Below are positions 43,216 through 53,644 of a DNA stretch of 64,000 nucleotides, piece by piece. Under the pieces are notes generated by a model. The model ran no database searches. It saw only the letters and a list, made by a program, of their open reading frames with translations, and had not been told where the DNA came from. Positions within the stretch are counted from its first letter, which is position 1. Every line of letters begins with the position of its first letter. The position numbers were made by a program, and so were the translations under genes. Source of the stretch: Sphingopyxis sp. BE259 (GTDB lineage Bacteria > Pseudomonadota > Alphaproteobacteria > Sphingomonadales > Sphingomonadaceae); contig NZ_JAVDWM010000001.1 of assembly GCF_031457495.1 (NCBI RefSeq), positions 1,228,001-1,292,000 on the forward strand, in the 5' to 3' direction.

Positions 43216-45186
43216 CTAACTCGCCAGCCGTTGTGCTTCGCCCGACCGGGCCTCGCCGCGCCGGCGGATCGCCTGATCGAGCGCGTTCAGGGTGAAGGGT
43301 TTGCGCAGCACGTCATGGTCGCCGAAACTTGCGATCTCGCTCGCATCGCCAGAATAGCCGGTGACGAACAGCACCGACAGTTCGGGCCAGCGCCGCTTGA
43401 GTTGGGCGACCAGTTCGGGACCGGTGATTTCGGGCATCAGCACGTCGGACAGGATCAGGTCAAAGCCGCCCCCGTCGGCCAGCCGCCCTTCGACCAGCCG
43501 CTCGGCTTCCAGCGGATTGCCGCATCCGACCGCGCGGTGCCCCAGTTCCTCGACCGCATCGACCGTCGCGGTGAGCACACGCTCATCGTCCTCGACCACC
43601 AGAATGTGCAACATTTCGGTCGGCGCGGCATCGGCCGGGTCGGCGTCGGTGTAGCTCGCGGCGGCAGCGACCTCCTGCGGCTTGGCCACCGGCAACAGCA
43701 TGGCGACGCTGGTGCCTTCGCCTTCGGTCGATGAAATCTGCACCTCGCCGCCCGACTGGCGGCAAAAGGCGAACACCTGGCTCATGCCGAGGCCGGTCCC
43801 CTGACCCGCGGGTTTGGTGGTGTAAAAGGGGTCGAACACGCGTTCGAGCACCTCGGGCGCCATGCCGCACCCGGTGTCGATCACCTGCACCGCCAGCGCT
43901 TTGCCGTCGCCGTCGTCGAGGGTGCGGATGGTCAGCGCGCCATGGCCCTCCATCGCATCGCGCGCGTTGACCGCGAGGTTGAGCAGGGCGTTTTCGAACT
44001 GTTGCCGGTCGAGCCAGCAGGCGAGGCCGTCGGCATCAAGGTCGAGGGTCAGCGCGATCCGGTCGCCGATCGTCCGTTCGATCAGCTCGGCAAAACTGGC
44101 GATGCAGTCGTCGACCGCGGTGATTTCCGGGCGCGCGGGTTCGGAACGGGCAAAGGTCAGCAACCGCCGCGTCAGGTCGGCGGCGCGGTTGGCGCCGTCG
44201 AGCGCGTTGGCGAGGTGGCGTTCGGCCTTTTCCGGCGTATCGGGCAGCCAGCGCTGGGCCAATTCAAGCCCGCCGACAACGACCGCCAGCATATTGTTGA
44301 AATCATGCGCGATGCCGCCGGTCAGCTGGCCGACCGCCTCCATCTTCTGCGCCTGGCGTAGCTGCGCCTCGGCGGCTTCGCGTTCGGTCATCTCGCTGCG
44401 GAGCGCAATATTGGCGCGTTCCAGTTCGGCGGTGCGCGCCTCGACCGCTTCTTCCAGTTGCGCGGCGCGGTCGCTTTCGACGGCCTGTTCGCGCCGTGCG
44501 ACGCGGCGCTCGGCCTCGGCGCGGACGAGCGAAAAAGTGGCGCCGATCGCCACCGCGGCCGCCGCAGCGCCGAGCAGCGAAAACAGCAGGATCGCCTGGT
44601 TCAGGCTGGCGCGGTCGGCGGCGGCGACGCGGTTGCGTTCGCGCAGCAGGGCACGTTCATTGCTGATGATCTGGGTCAGCAACCGATCGATGCGGCCCAG
44701 CGCGGCGTCATGGCCGGCGGCGTGATATTTCGAGATTGCAGCGACGGTCTGGCTGTAGTTGGCGCTGAGCGCGGCGTCGCCGAGTTGGCGTCCGCGGCGA
44801 TCCATCTCTTGCGTCAGATCCTCGACCAGCTTCGATTGCACGTCATTGTCGCGGACGGTACGGTCGAGCCGGGTCAGATATTGCCGCGCCAGCCCCCATT
44901 GCTGTTCATAAACACGGCCGTCCTCCTTTTGCAGCCCGACGGCAAAGCGTCCTAGCGCGGCCTCGGCGCGCGCCAGCGCGGCGTCGAGCGAGCGGGTCTG
45001 CGAAATCACTTCCAGGCTCTGCGTCTGCCAGCCGAGCGAGCGGTCGTAATTGTCGTTGGCACGCGCCAGGAGCAGGACGAGCGCCGTGACCACGCCGGTC
45101 AGCAGCGTCGCCATACCGATCGTCAGCCAGAAGCGTATCCGCTCCCGCCGACCGTCGCTTTCCGTATCGCCATCCCGCTCGAACAC
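43216..45186 (-). CDS. Hybrid sensor histidine kinase
   Basis: This 656-residue protein has two N-terminal membrane helices (about 20-42 and 200-220) flanking a helical periplasmic sensor of CHASE3 type, a coiled coil, a histidine kinase core and a C-terminal receiver. The phospho-acceptor box is [14 protein letters not shown], the ATP-lid G box [10 protein letters not shown], and the receiver Asp lies in [13 protein letters not shown]. No separate response regulator with a DNA-binding domain is adjacent, so output probably passes through an Hpt protein. It is convergent with the lipid kinase operon, 13 bases away. Confidence 0.92.
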   Translation of the reverse strand: MFERDGDTESDGRRERIRFWLTIGMATLLTGVVTALVLLLARANDNYDRSLGWQTQSLEVISQTRSLDAALARAEAALGRFAVGLQKEDGRVYEQQWGLARQYLTRLDRTVRDNDVQSKLVEDLTQEMDRRGRQLGDAALSANYSQTVAAISKYHAAGHDAALGRIDRLLTQIISNERALLRERNRVAAADRASLNQAILLFSLLGAAAAAVAIGATFSLVRAEAERRVARREQAVESDRAAQLEEAVEARTAELERANIALRSEMTEREAAEAQLRQAQKMEAVGQLTGGIAHDFNNMLAVVVGGLELAQRWLPDTPEKAERHLANALDGANRAADLTRRLLTFARSEPARPEITAVDDCIASFAELIERTIGDRIALTLDLDADGLACWLDRQQFENALLNLAVNARDAMEGHGALTIRTLDDGDGKALAVQVIDTGCGMAPEVLERVFDPFYTTKPAGQGTGLGMSQVFAFCRQSGGEVQISSTEGEGTSVAMLLPVAKPQEVAAAASYTDADPADAAPTEMLHILVVEDDERVLTATVDAVEELGHRAVGCGNPLEAERLVEGRLADGGGFDLILSDVLMPEITGPELVAQLKRRWPELSVLFVTGYSGDASEIASFGDHDVLRKPFTLNALDQAIRRRGEARSGEAQRLAS

Positions 45187-45313
45187 GCGCCCGTCTTACC
45201 GGACAAGCGCAGCGTCGCAAAGCACCGAAGCCGCCGGTGCTGCGGCGCCGCTTCGGTTCGGCGCAAAAAAGAATCCGCTGGTCGGGGATTGGCCCGGATC
45301 AACCGCTGTCGCT

Positions 45314-46516
45314 TCAGCCGATTATACCGACGCGCTGGCCCGCGCGTTCGAACCGGCCAAGGATTTCGGTGACCTGTTCGCTGCTATGTTCCGCGCACAG
45401 CGAACAGCGCAGCAGCGTCATATTCGCCGGGGTTGCGGGCGGGCGCGCGAGGTTCACGTAAAGCCCTTCCTCCAGCAGCGCTTCCCACATCATCGCGCCG
45501 CGCTCCAGGTCGGGCATGATCACTGCAATGATCGCCGACTGCGGCTCGTCGGTGCCGAGCGTAAAGCCGAGGTCGCGCAACCCCTTATGCAGCGTCTTGG
45601 AATTTTCCCACAGATGGGCGCGCTTGTTCGATCCGTGCATCAGCTTGCGGATGCTCGTCGCCGCCGTCGCGACGACGCTGGGCGGCAGCGACGCGGTGAA
45701 CACATAGGGGCGGCAGACAAGCCGCAGGATTTCGAATTTCGGATGGTTCGATACACAGAAACCGCCGACGGTGCCGACGCTCTTGCTGAACGTGCCGATG
45801 ACGAAATCGACGTCGTCCAGTACGCCCTGTGCCTCGGCGACGCCGCGGCCATGCTCGCCGATGAAGCCCATCGAATGCGCTTCGTCGACCAGCACCATCG
45901 CGCCATTTTCCTTGGAAACGCGGATCATCTCCTTCAGCGGCGCGATGTCGCCCAGCATCGAATAGACGCCTTCGAGGACGACGAGCTTGCCCGCTTCGGG
46001 CGGCAGGCGCTTCAGCCGTTTTTCCAGCGCTTCGACGTCATTGTGGCGGAACGCGACGATTTCGGCATTGCCCATCGCGCACCCGTCATAGATCGACGCA
46101 TGGCTGTCGATGTCGAGGATGACATAGTCGCCCTTGCCCGCGATCGTGCTGATGATGCCGAGGTTCGCCTGGTAACCGGTTGAAAACACCATGGCATGAT
46201 CCATGGCGTAAAATTCTTTCAGCGCCTCTTCGCACTCCTTGTGGCCCTGATAGGTGCCATTGAGGACGCGGCTGCCGGTCGTCCCGGCGCCGAATTTGTC
46301 GAGCGCGTCCTTGCCCGCTGCGATGACATCCTCGTCGAACGTCATGCCCATATAATTGTAGGTGCCGAGCAGGATCGTCTCGCGGCCGTTGCAGATCGCG
46401 ACGGTCGGCGACACGACGCGCTCCATCACGAGGCTGAACGGATCGGTGACCCCGGTCGCGAGGAGGTCTTCGCGCTGCTGGATCAGCGGATCGAATTTCG
46501 AAAAGAGGTCGGTCAT
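45314..46516 (-). CDS. spt: Serine palmitoyltransferase
   Basis: SPT condenses serine with an acyl thioester to 3-ketosphinganine, the first step in sphingolipid synthesis. The 400-residue protein shows NYMGMTFDE, GAGTTGSRVLNGTYQGHKEC, VDEAHSMGFIGEHGRG and the PLP-lysine segment GTFSKSVGTVGGFCVSN, closely resembling the soluble Sphingomonas enzyme. It is slightly shorter at the N-terminus than that enzyme. The gene follows an ACP gene on the same strand, separated by a family A repeat. Other alpha-oxoamine synthases (KBL, BioF, HemA) are less likely given the ACP neighbour. Confidence 0.93.
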   Translation of the reverse strand: MTDLFSKFDPLIQQREDLLATGVTDPFSLVMERVVSPTVAICNGRETILLGTYNYMGMTFDEDVIAAGKDALDKFGAGTTGSRVLNGTYQGHKECEEALKEFYAMDHAMVFSTGYQANLGIISTIAGKGDYVILDIDSHASIYDGCAMGNAEIVAFRHNDVEALEKRLKRLPPEAGKLVVLEGVYSMLGDIAPLKEMIRVSKENGAMVLVDEAHSMGFIGEHGRGVAEAQGVLDDVDFVIGTFSKSVGTVGGFCVSNHPKFEILRLVCRPYVFTASLPPSVVATAATSIRKLMHGSNKRAHLWENSKTLHKGLRDLGFTLGTDEPQSAIIAVIMPDLERGAMMWEALLEEGLYVNLARPPATPANMTLLRCSLCAEHSSEQVTEILGRFERAGQRVGIIG

Positions 46517-46534
46517 GTCTGGATCCTAAAACAT

Positions 46535-46658
46535 CCGTTTGCCCTGAGGAGCCATTGAGTGCTGAGCTTGTCGAAGCATCGAAATGGCATCTCGAAGGGC
46601 CGCAGGAGTGCTTCGAGACGGGTCTTCGCTTCGCTTAGCCCGTCTTCAGCACGAATGG
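46535..46658. repeat. Intergenic inverted repeat, family A, copy 3 (degenerate)
   Basis: Starts CCGTTTGCCCTGAGGAGCCA; the centre has CTCGAAGGGCC and GCTTCGAGACGGGTC, and the right arm (GTCTTCAGCACGAATGGG) is diverged. It lies between the ACP and serine palmitoyltransferase genes and may affect read-through. Confidence 0.65.
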
Positions 46659-46668
46659 GCAGAAGGGG

Positions 46669-46905
46669 TCAGCCCTGCAATTTCTCAACCGCGGCGACCA
46701 ACTGGCCCACGGTTTCGATTTCGGCCTGCATGTTCATGCTGATGATGATGTCGAACGTGTCTTCGACTTCGGCGACGAAATCCATCACCGTCAGGCTGTC
46801 CCACTCAAGATCGCCCGCAAAGGTCGTCGCGTCGGTCAGCGCGACGCCCTTTTTGTTGAACGGGCCGATCAGGCCGTGAATCTGGTCGGTGAGGGCGGTG
46901 CTCAT
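46669..46905 (-). CDS. Acyl carrier protein of the sphingolipid pathway
   Basis: A 78-residue ACP with the phosphopantetheine attachment serine in EWDSLTVMDFVAEVE. It differs from the fatty-acid ACP in its N-terminal NKKGVALTDATTF segment. Specialised ACPs lie next to serine palmitoyltransferase in sphingolipid-making bacteria and are thought to supply the acyl thioester. It is the first gene of the ACP-SPT pair and is divergent from a membrane protein gene. Confidence 0.88.
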   Translation of the reverse strand: MSTALTDQIHGLIGPFNKKGVALTDATTFAGDLEWDSLTVMDFVAEVEDTFDIIISMNMQAEIETVGQLVAAVEKLQG

Positions 46906-47069
46906 CGGGTGCGTCCCTTAATGGAAGAATGTTGCGCGCGGGAATGCCGCGCTCCTGTCTGATTGGCAAGCGATTGCGGCGGGAACAGGGCAGCATCTTG
47001 CCGCCCCCGGCACTTCATGGCATCGCTGTGACGGGTCGCTGGCGCATTGCGAAGGCAGGGGAACAAGCC

Positions 47070-47642
47070 ATGGACAGCGAAAACGCATCGACACCAGCGG
47101 CGCGGCCGGCGGTCTCTTTCCCGCCGAACGCAGTCCACCTCGTCCGCACCAACCAGCAACTGACGATGCAATTGTCGCAGATGGCGGATCAAAAGGCATC
47201 GATCCTGATGGGCGCGACCTTCGTCGTCTTCACGCTCGCGGTGGGGCAGGCGCGCGCGGGGGCAGGGGCGCTGGCGATGCCGCTGACTATTTTGGCGACC
47301 TTTTCCTTCCTGTCGGCGCTACTCGCCGTATCGGCGGTGCTGCCGCGCGTCGGCAAGGCGCCCCCGATCGTTTACAAGGACGGCAAGGACCACAGCAACA
47401 TCCTGTTTTTCGGCCGCTTCGCGCAGATGGAGGAGGATGAATTCATCGACGCGGTGAAAGCGCGGCTGCGGACCGAGGACGATCTTTACGAGACGATGCT
47501 GCGCGATACGTATCAGAACGGCATTGTGCTGGCGCGGCGCAAATATCGGTATCTGGCCTATGCGTACCGGTTGTTCGTCGTCGGGCTGACGCTGACCTTC
47601 GGCGCGTTCGCGTTCGAGATGGTGGCGATGTGGCGGGGGTAG
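47070..47642 (+). CDS. Membrane protein resembling Pycsar effectors (PycTM-like)
   Basis: The 190-residue product has the pattern of the family annotated as Pycsar effector: LVRTNQQLTMQLSQMADQKA then SILMGATFVVFTLAVGQ, a second helix (TILATFSFLSALLAVSAVLP), a cytosolic segment and a final helix (LFVVGLTLTFGAFAFEMVAM). In Pycsar defence such proteins disrupt the membrane on sensing cyclic pyrimidine nucleotides made by a partner cyclase. No cyclase gene is adjacent, so a housekeeping role is just as possible. The ATG at 47070 has AGGGGAA upstream; an earlier opening adds 47 unconserved residues. Confidence 0.6.
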   Translation: MDSENASTPAARPAVSFPPNAVHLVRTNQQLTMQLSQMADQKASILMGATFVVFTLAVGQARAGAGALAMPLTILATFSFLSALLAVSAVLPRVGKAPPIVYKDGKDHSNILFFGRFAQMEEDEFIDAVKARLRTEDDLYETMLRDTYQNGIVLARRKYRYLAYAYRLFVVGLTLTFGAFAFEMVAMWRG

Positions 47643-47651
47643 CAAGACCGT

Positions 47652-47735
47652 CGTCATTGCGACGAGCGAAGCGACGCGGCAATCCAGGGTCTGCGTAAAC
47701 CGCCCCTGGATTGCTTCGCTACGCTCGCAATGACG
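47652..47735. repeat. Intergenic inverted repeat, family B, copy 3
   Basis: Starts CGTCATTGCGACGAGCGAAG and ends TTCGCTACGCTCGCAATGACG-like with inner CAATCCAGGG/CCCTGGATTG pairing. The left arm carries a small insertion relative to copies 1 and 2. Confidence 0.8.
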
Positions 47736-47841
47736 AGTGGTTGGTGCCGCTGTTGCCATTTTGCCACCCCCGCCCTCGAAAATCCCGCCAGCCCCCACCT
47801 GCGATTGAACCCCCGCACCGCCGCGCCTATCCGGGCCGGCC

Positions 47842-49236
47842 ATGTTGCAGCAGGCCACGCCTTTGACCGCGGAAACACCGCAGGGTCTTCGCCAGGAATT
47901 CCGGGCGACGCTGGCGCTCGCCCTGCCGCTGGCGGCGGCGAACCTGCTCCAGATGCTTGTCCACGCGATCGACGTGATTTTTGTGGCCCGGCTCGGCGAT
48001 GCGGCGCTCGCTGCCTCGTCGCTCGGGGTGTCGATCTTTGGCCTGCTCCTGTGGACCGGCAGCGGGCTGGTCGGCGCCGCCGCGCCGCTGATCGCCGCCG
48101 AACTTGGGCGCCGCAAACATGCGGTGCGCGAGGTGCGGCGAACGGTGCGCATGGCGTTATGGCTTAGTGCGCTCGTGTCGCTCGTCTTCATGGGCATCTG
48201 CGCCGCGGGCGGGCCGATCATGGTGGCGACCGGCCAGCCCGCCGAAACCTCGGCGCGCGCCGCGGGCTTCCTGCTGATCCTGATGTGGGGCATGTTCCCG
48301 ATGATCGCCGCGACGGTGCTGCGCATCTTCGTCTCGGCGCTCGGACGGCCGACGATCGCGACCGCGATCACTTTTGGCGCGCTCGGGGTCAACGCGCTCG
48401 GCAACTGGACGCTGGTGTTCGGCAATCTGGGGATGCCCGCGCTTGGGCTGCACGGCTCGGCGATCTCCAGCGTCATCACCAGCGTTCTGATGCTGCTCGC
48501 CTATGTCGTCGTCATCCAGTCCGACCGGCGGCTGCGGCGCTATCATCTGTTCGGCAACTGGTGGCGCACCGAATGGACGCGCTTTTTCGACATGCTGCGC
48601 ATCGGCACTCCGATCAGCTTGACGATTCTGGCCGAGGCCGGGCTGTTCACCGGCGCCGCGTTCCTGATGGGGCGGATCGGCGAGGCCGAACTCGCGGGTC
48701 ACACCATTGCGTTGCAGGTCGCGGCACTCGCGTTCCAGATCCCGTTCGGGGTGGCGCAGGCGGCGACGATCCGCGTCGGGCTGGCCTATGGCGCCCGCGA
48801 CCACCGCGGCATAGCGCAGGCGGGGCAGGCGTCGCTGGTGCTCGGCATCGGCTTCATGGCGTTCACCGCGCTCTTGATGTGGCTGTTCCCGGCGCTGGTG
48901 CTGTCGATCTACGTCGATGTCGACGCGGCGCGCAACGCGGCGCTGGTCGGCTTTGCGATGCAGTTCCTCGTCGTCGCTGCGGCGTTCCAGCTGTTCGACG
49001 GCGCGCAGGCGGTCGCCGCTGGGGTCCTGCGCGGGCTGCAGGATACGCGGACCCCGATGATTATCGCGATCTGCGGCTACTGGATCGCCGGATACGGTAC
49101 CGCCATCTACCTCGGCTTCTGGACCCCGCTCGCCGGGGTCGGCGTATGGATCGGGCTGGCGGTCGGACTCATTGTGGTGTCGGCGGTGCTGCTGGCGCGC
49201 TGGCGGATGCGGGCGCGGCTGGGGTTGCTGCCTTAA
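47842..49236 (+). CDS. MATE family efflux transporter
   Basis: A 464-residue protein with about 12 membrane helices in two homologous halves, beginning LALALPLAAANLLQMLVHAI. The family pattern is seen in DVIFVARLGDAALAASSLGV and in the second half LFTGAAFLMGRIGEAELAGH, and PFGVAQAATIRVGLAYGARD is characteristic. It exports drugs or metabolites with Na+ or H+. The substrate cannot be named. Its last 68 bases overlap the 3' end of a gene on the opposite strand. Confidence 0.93.
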   Translation: MLQQATPLTAETPQGLRQEFRATLALALPLAAANLLQMLVHAIDVIFVARLGDAALAASSLGVSIFGLLLWTGSGLVGAAAPLIAAELGRRKHAVREVRRTVRMALWLSALVSLVFMGICAAGGPIMVATGQPAETSARAAGFLLILMWGMFPMIAATVLRIFVSALGRPTIATAITFGALGVNALGNWTLVFGNLGMPALGLHGSAISSVITSVLMLLAYVVVIQSDRRLRRYHLFGNWWRTEWTRFFDMLRIGTPISLTILAEAGLFTGAAFLMGRIGEAELAGHTIALQVAALAFQIPFGVAQAATIRVGLAYGARDHRGIAQAGQASLVLGIGFMAFTALLMWLFPALVLSIYVDVDAARNAALVGFAMQFLVVAAAFQLFDGAQAVAAGVLRGLQDTRTPMIIAICGYWIAGYGTAIYLGFWTPLAGVGVWIGLAVGLIVVSAVLLARWRMRARLGLLP

Positions 49237-49699
49237 GTTGCTGGTGAGGGAATTGCGTCGCCAGACGATTGGCGTCTTGGGTCATCTGCCGAAGCTGATC
49301 GACCGAGAGGACGCGAAGCGGTTTGTCCGCAAGACTGGCGTTCTGAAAACCTAGCCAGTGGTCTATAACTTTTGTCTCGTCATATTGAACGATGACGGTC
49401 AGGGCCGCGTGAGCAAGGTCAGAGCGCAACTCGTTCAGCTTTACGATCGCGGCAATCCGGTCGTCCAGTTTCTTGGGATGGACGAAGCGGTCACGCGACG
49501 CCGTCAGATATTTCAGCTTTTGCGAGAATAGCGCGCGTGGCGCAGCTTTGTATTCCAAGCGGACAAGATATTCGGTCACCGCGCTTTCGATCCGCGAAAA
49601 CGCGTCGATAAAGCGACCGCGCATCAGCTGCCCCTCGGTCCAGACGGCGTTCGGGTCCTGCCTCAAGGCAACCTTGTCGATTGGTATTTCACACCCCAT
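49169..49699 (-). CDS. Hypothetical protein with a HEPN-like RxxxxH motif
   Basis: No family is recognised with confidence. The 176-residue product is mainly helical, and ends in an Ala/Pro/Ser-rich tail of about 25 residues. The segment KLNELRSDLAHAALTV contains R-x4-H in the setting often seen in HEPN-fold RNases (LRNxxAH), preceded by a YLVRLEYKAAPRALFSQKLK helix. The overlap with the MATE gene (68 bases, opposite strand) covers only that tail. It could be a solitary HEPN protein; without an antitoxin partner nearby the role is open. Confidence 0.6.
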   Translation of the reverse strand: MGCEIPIDKVALRQDPNAVWTEGQLMRGRFIDAFSRIESAVTEYLVRLEYKAAPRALFSQKLKYLTASRDRFVHPKKLDDRIAAIVKLNELRSDLAHAALTVIVQYDETKVIDHWLGFQNASLADKPLRVLSVDQLRQMTQDANRLATQFPHQQLKAATPAAPASASAPAAPPTPQ

Positions 49700-49741
49700 C
49701 TGACCGCCCTACCGCTCAGCCGAAAATTTTCCCTTAATCGC

Positions 49742-49770
49742 CTTGACGCTGTCACAACCCCCACCCATAT
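49742..49770 (+). promoter_or_regulatory. Heat-shock (RpoH-type) promoter candidate of groESL
   Basis: CTTGAC (49742-49747) and CCATAT (49765-49770) are 17 bases apart, resembling alphaproteobacterial sigma-32 promoters. Transcription would start near the CIRCE element. Confidence 0.5.
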
Positions 49771-49778
49771 GCCGGCTG

Positions 49779-49805
49779 TTAGCACTCGCACTCCGTGAGT
49801 GCTAA
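49779..49805. promoter_or_regulatory. CIRCE operator (HrcA binding site)
   Basis: TTAGCACTC-N9-GAGTGCTAA, a perfect match to the CIRCE consensus, 33 bases upstream of groES. HrcA bound here would repress groESL at normal temperature. hrcA itself is not in this window. Confidence 0.97.
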
Positions 49806-49837
49806 ATCACATCCATTGCATCATTGGAGGGATATCC

Positions 49838-50125
49838 ATGCAATTTCGTCCGCTGCACGACCGAGTGCTCGTCCGCCGTATCGAAGCCGAAGAAAAAACG
49901 GCTGGCGGCATCATCATCCCCGACACCGCCAAGGAAAAGCCGCAGGAAGGCGAAGTCGTCTCCGTCGGTTCGGGCGCTCGCGCCGATGATGGCAAGGTGA
50001 CCCCGCTCGACGTCAAGGCCGGCGACCGCATCCTGTTCGGCAAATGGTCGGGCACCGAAGTCAAGGTCGACGGCGAAGAGCTGTTGATCATGAAGGAATC
50101 GGACATCCTCGGCGTCATCGCCTGA
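49838..50125 (+). CDS. groES: Co-chaperonin GroES
   Basis: A 95-residue co-chaperonin, starting [20 protein letters not shown] with the mobile-loop region [20 protein letters not shown] and ending [12 protein letters not shown]. The ATG at 49838 has GGAGGGA upstream. It caps GroEL during protein folding. It lies downstream of a CIRCE element and 64 bases before groEL. Confidence 0.98.
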   Translation: MQFRPLHDRVLVRRIEAEEKTAGGIIIPDTAKEKPQEGEVVSVGSGARADDGKVTPLDVKAGDRILFGKWSGTEVKVDGEELLIMKESDILGVIA

Positions 50126-50177
50126 GCGATTTGATCGAATCTCGAGTGAAGTTGCGCAGTTTTCTGCCATTTTTTAA

Positions 50178-51833
<1,656 letters not shown>

Positions 51834-51868
51834 GTCCGAACCGTTCGGCGCTCAGCCAACGAAAAGAG

Positions 51869-51899
51869 GGCCGGGGGAGCAATCCTCCGGCCTTTTTTT
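51869..51899 (+). terminator. Rho-independent terminator of groESL
   Basis: GGCCGGGGGA pairs with TCCTCCGGCC (one G-T pair) around loop GCAA and is followed by seven Ts. Confidence 0.92.
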
Positions 51900-51904
51900 C
51901 TATG

Positions 51905-52016
51905 CCGCACCCCTGCGAAGGCAGGGGCCCATCACCGACCCTCTCGACATTTTGCAGAGGGCTGCTTTGCAATGCGCCCGTGGGTGATGGGCCCCTGCCT
52001 TCGCAGGGGCACGGCG
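51905..52016. repeat. Intergenic inverted repeat, family F
   Basis: Outer arms CACCCCTGCGAAGGCAGGGG and CCCCTGCCTTCGCAGGGGCA, continued inside by CCCATCACC/GGTGATGGG. It lies between the groEL terminator and the glutaminyl cyclase gene. Confidence 0.85.
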
Positions 52017-52060
52017 GTTCTGTCATTGCCAGTTCATCCCGCGCCGCATAGCAAAGCGCC

Positions 52061-52807
52061 ATGATCGTGCTTGCTCTCCTGACCGCCGTCGCCGACCCGC
52101 CGCAGCCGATCGCACGATGCGGCTATCGCATCGTTCAGAGCTACCCCCACGACACGACCAGCTTCACCCAAGGCCTGTTCTGGGACGGCGGCCATCTGTA
52201 CGAAGCCACCGGCCAATATGGCCGCTCGCGCGTCGCACGGCTCGACCTCAAGACTGGCAAGGCAGTCGCCCAAACGAAGCTGCCCTCCAGCCAGTTCGGC
52301 GAAGGCATCACCCGCTGGCGCGACCAGATCATCGGCGTCACCTGGCAGGGCGGGGTCGGCAATCGCTGGCGGGTCAAGGATCTGAAGCCCGTCGGCAGTT
52401 TCAAATATGCGGGCGAGGGCTGGGGCGTCACGATGGTCGGGGACAGCCTGGTGCTGAGCGACGGCACGTCGCAGCTGCGCTTTTTTGACCCCGCGACGAT
52501 GACCGAGCAAAAACGCGTCACCGTGCGGTTCGGCACCCGCCCATTGGCGATGCTCAACGAGCTGGAGACGATCGACGGCGAGATCTGGGCCAATGTCTGG
52601 ATGACCGACATGATCGTGCGGATCGACCCCGCCAGCGGCGCGATCAAATCCTATGTCGACCTGTCGGGGCTGAAGGACCAAGCGGGCGCGTCGGGCGGCG
52701 ATAGCGTCCTCAACGGCATCGCCTGGGATGCGCAGAAAAAGCGCCTGTTCGTGACAGGCAAATATTGGCCGAAGCTATACGAGATTGCGCTCGCAGACTG
52801 CAGTTAG
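52061..52807 (+). CDS. Glutaminyl-peptide cyclotransferase (plant-type beta-propeller)
   Basis: Matches the bacterial/plant glutaminyl cyclase family, which turns N-terminal Gln into pyroglutamate. Typical segments are SYPHDTTSFTQGLFWDGGHL, LYEATGQYGRSRV, FGEGITRWRDQIIGVTWQGG, GEGWGVTMVGDSLVLSDGTS and LNELETIDGEIWANVWMTD. The 248-residue protein has a short hydrophobic N-terminus and is probably periplasmic. The gene is convergent with the DJ-1/PfpI gene and overlaps it by four bases. Confidence 0.92.
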   Translation: MIVLALLTAVADPPQPIARCGYRIVQSYPHDTTSFTQGLFWDGGHLYEATGQYGRSRVARLDLKTGKAVAQTKLPSSQFGEGITRWRDQIIGVTWQGGVGNRWRVKDLKPVGSFKYAGEGWGVTMVGDSLVLSDGTSQLRFFDPATMTEQKRVTVRFGTRPLAMLNELETIDGEIWANVWMTDMIVRIDPASGAIKSYVDLSGLKDQAGASGGDSVLNGIAWDAQKKRLFVTGKYWPKLYEIALADCS

Positions 52808-53496
52808 CCGCCCAGCGCCTGTTCGATCCGCGCCGCCGCGGCGTCATAGACGCGCGTTTTCAATCCCGCGGTGATCGCGGGCGGGGTGCGGTCGGGATGG
52901 CCGCCGGCATAGGGCGGCGCGGGGTCATATTCGATTCCGAGCTGGATCGCCTGGGCCACCGCATCGCCATGCAGCCGCCCGATCAGCGTCAGCGCGAAAT
53001 CGAGACCCGAGGTGACCCCGCCGCTGGTCACCAGATGGCCGTCCTCGACGATCCGCGCGCTCACGGGTTCGGCGCCAACCAGCGGTAGCAGATGCGCATA
53101 GGCCCAATGCGTCGTCGCGCGTTTGCCGGTCAGCAACCCGGCACGGCCGAGCAGGAAGGCGCCGGTGCAGACGCTGGTCACCCACCGCGCGCCCGCCGCC
53201 TGCTGCGCGATGAAAGCGATCGTCGCGGGATCGTTCAACGCCTCGGCAACCCCATGCCCGCCGGGGATGCACAGGATGTCGGCCCCCGGACAGCTGGCGA
53301 AATCGTCGGTCGGCAGGATCGCAAAGCCGCAGTCGGTGGTGATCGGATCGCGGCTTGCCGCGGCGCCGACCAGACGCGCGCCGGGCATCCGGCACAGCGC
53401 CTGCGCGGGCGCGGTGAAATCGAGCTGGGTGATGCCCGGAAAAAGCAGAAAGACGATGGTGGTGGTGGTGGTGGTGGTGGTGGTGGAGTCGGTCAT
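52804..53496 (-). CDS. DJ-1/PfpI superfamily protein (isonitrile hydratase-like)
   Basis: The GATase1-like fold is recognised from IVFLLFPGITQLDFTAPAQA, CIPGGHGVAEAL, the nucleophile segment SVCTGAFLLGRAGLLTGKRA and TTHWAYAHLLPLVGAE. This architecture, without an AraC HTH, is that of isonitrile hydratase-like enzymes; substrate uncertain. The ATG at 53496 gives 230 residues. Right after MTDS the gene has a (GGT)n/(ACC)n trinucleotide tract encoding nine consecutive threonines. Slippage there would change the length of the N-terminal tail without shifting the frame. Confidence 0.85.
   Translation of the reverse strand: MTDSTTTTTTTTTIVFLLFPGITQLDFTAPAQALCRMPGARLVGAAASRDPITTDCGFAILPTDDFASCPGADILCIPGGHGVAEALNDPATIAFIAQQAAGARWVTSVCTGAFLLGRAGLLTGKRATTHWAYAHLLPLVGAEPVSARIVEDGHLVTSGGVTSGLDFALTLIGRLHGDAVAQAIQLGIEYDPAPPYAGGHPDRTPPAITAGLKTRVYDAAAARIEQALGG
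53458..53486. repeat. (GGT)n trinucleotide microsatellite
   Basis: About nine and two-thirds uninterrupted GGT units on the plus strand, read as ACC (Thr) codons in the DJ-1/PfpI gene. Pure tracts of this length are prone to copy-number change. Confidence 0.9.
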
Positions 53497-53644
53497 GCGG
53501 ATGTCCTTGCGCTGGCTATGGATCACCCAGGCGCGCGGCTCGCAATGGCGTCTTGGCCAGCCTCGCTTCCCGATGGGGCTCCATCTTCAGCGCCAGTCGC
53601 GAGGCCAGGAGAGAGTAACGCCGCGCGGCGCGAAGGGGAAGGCG

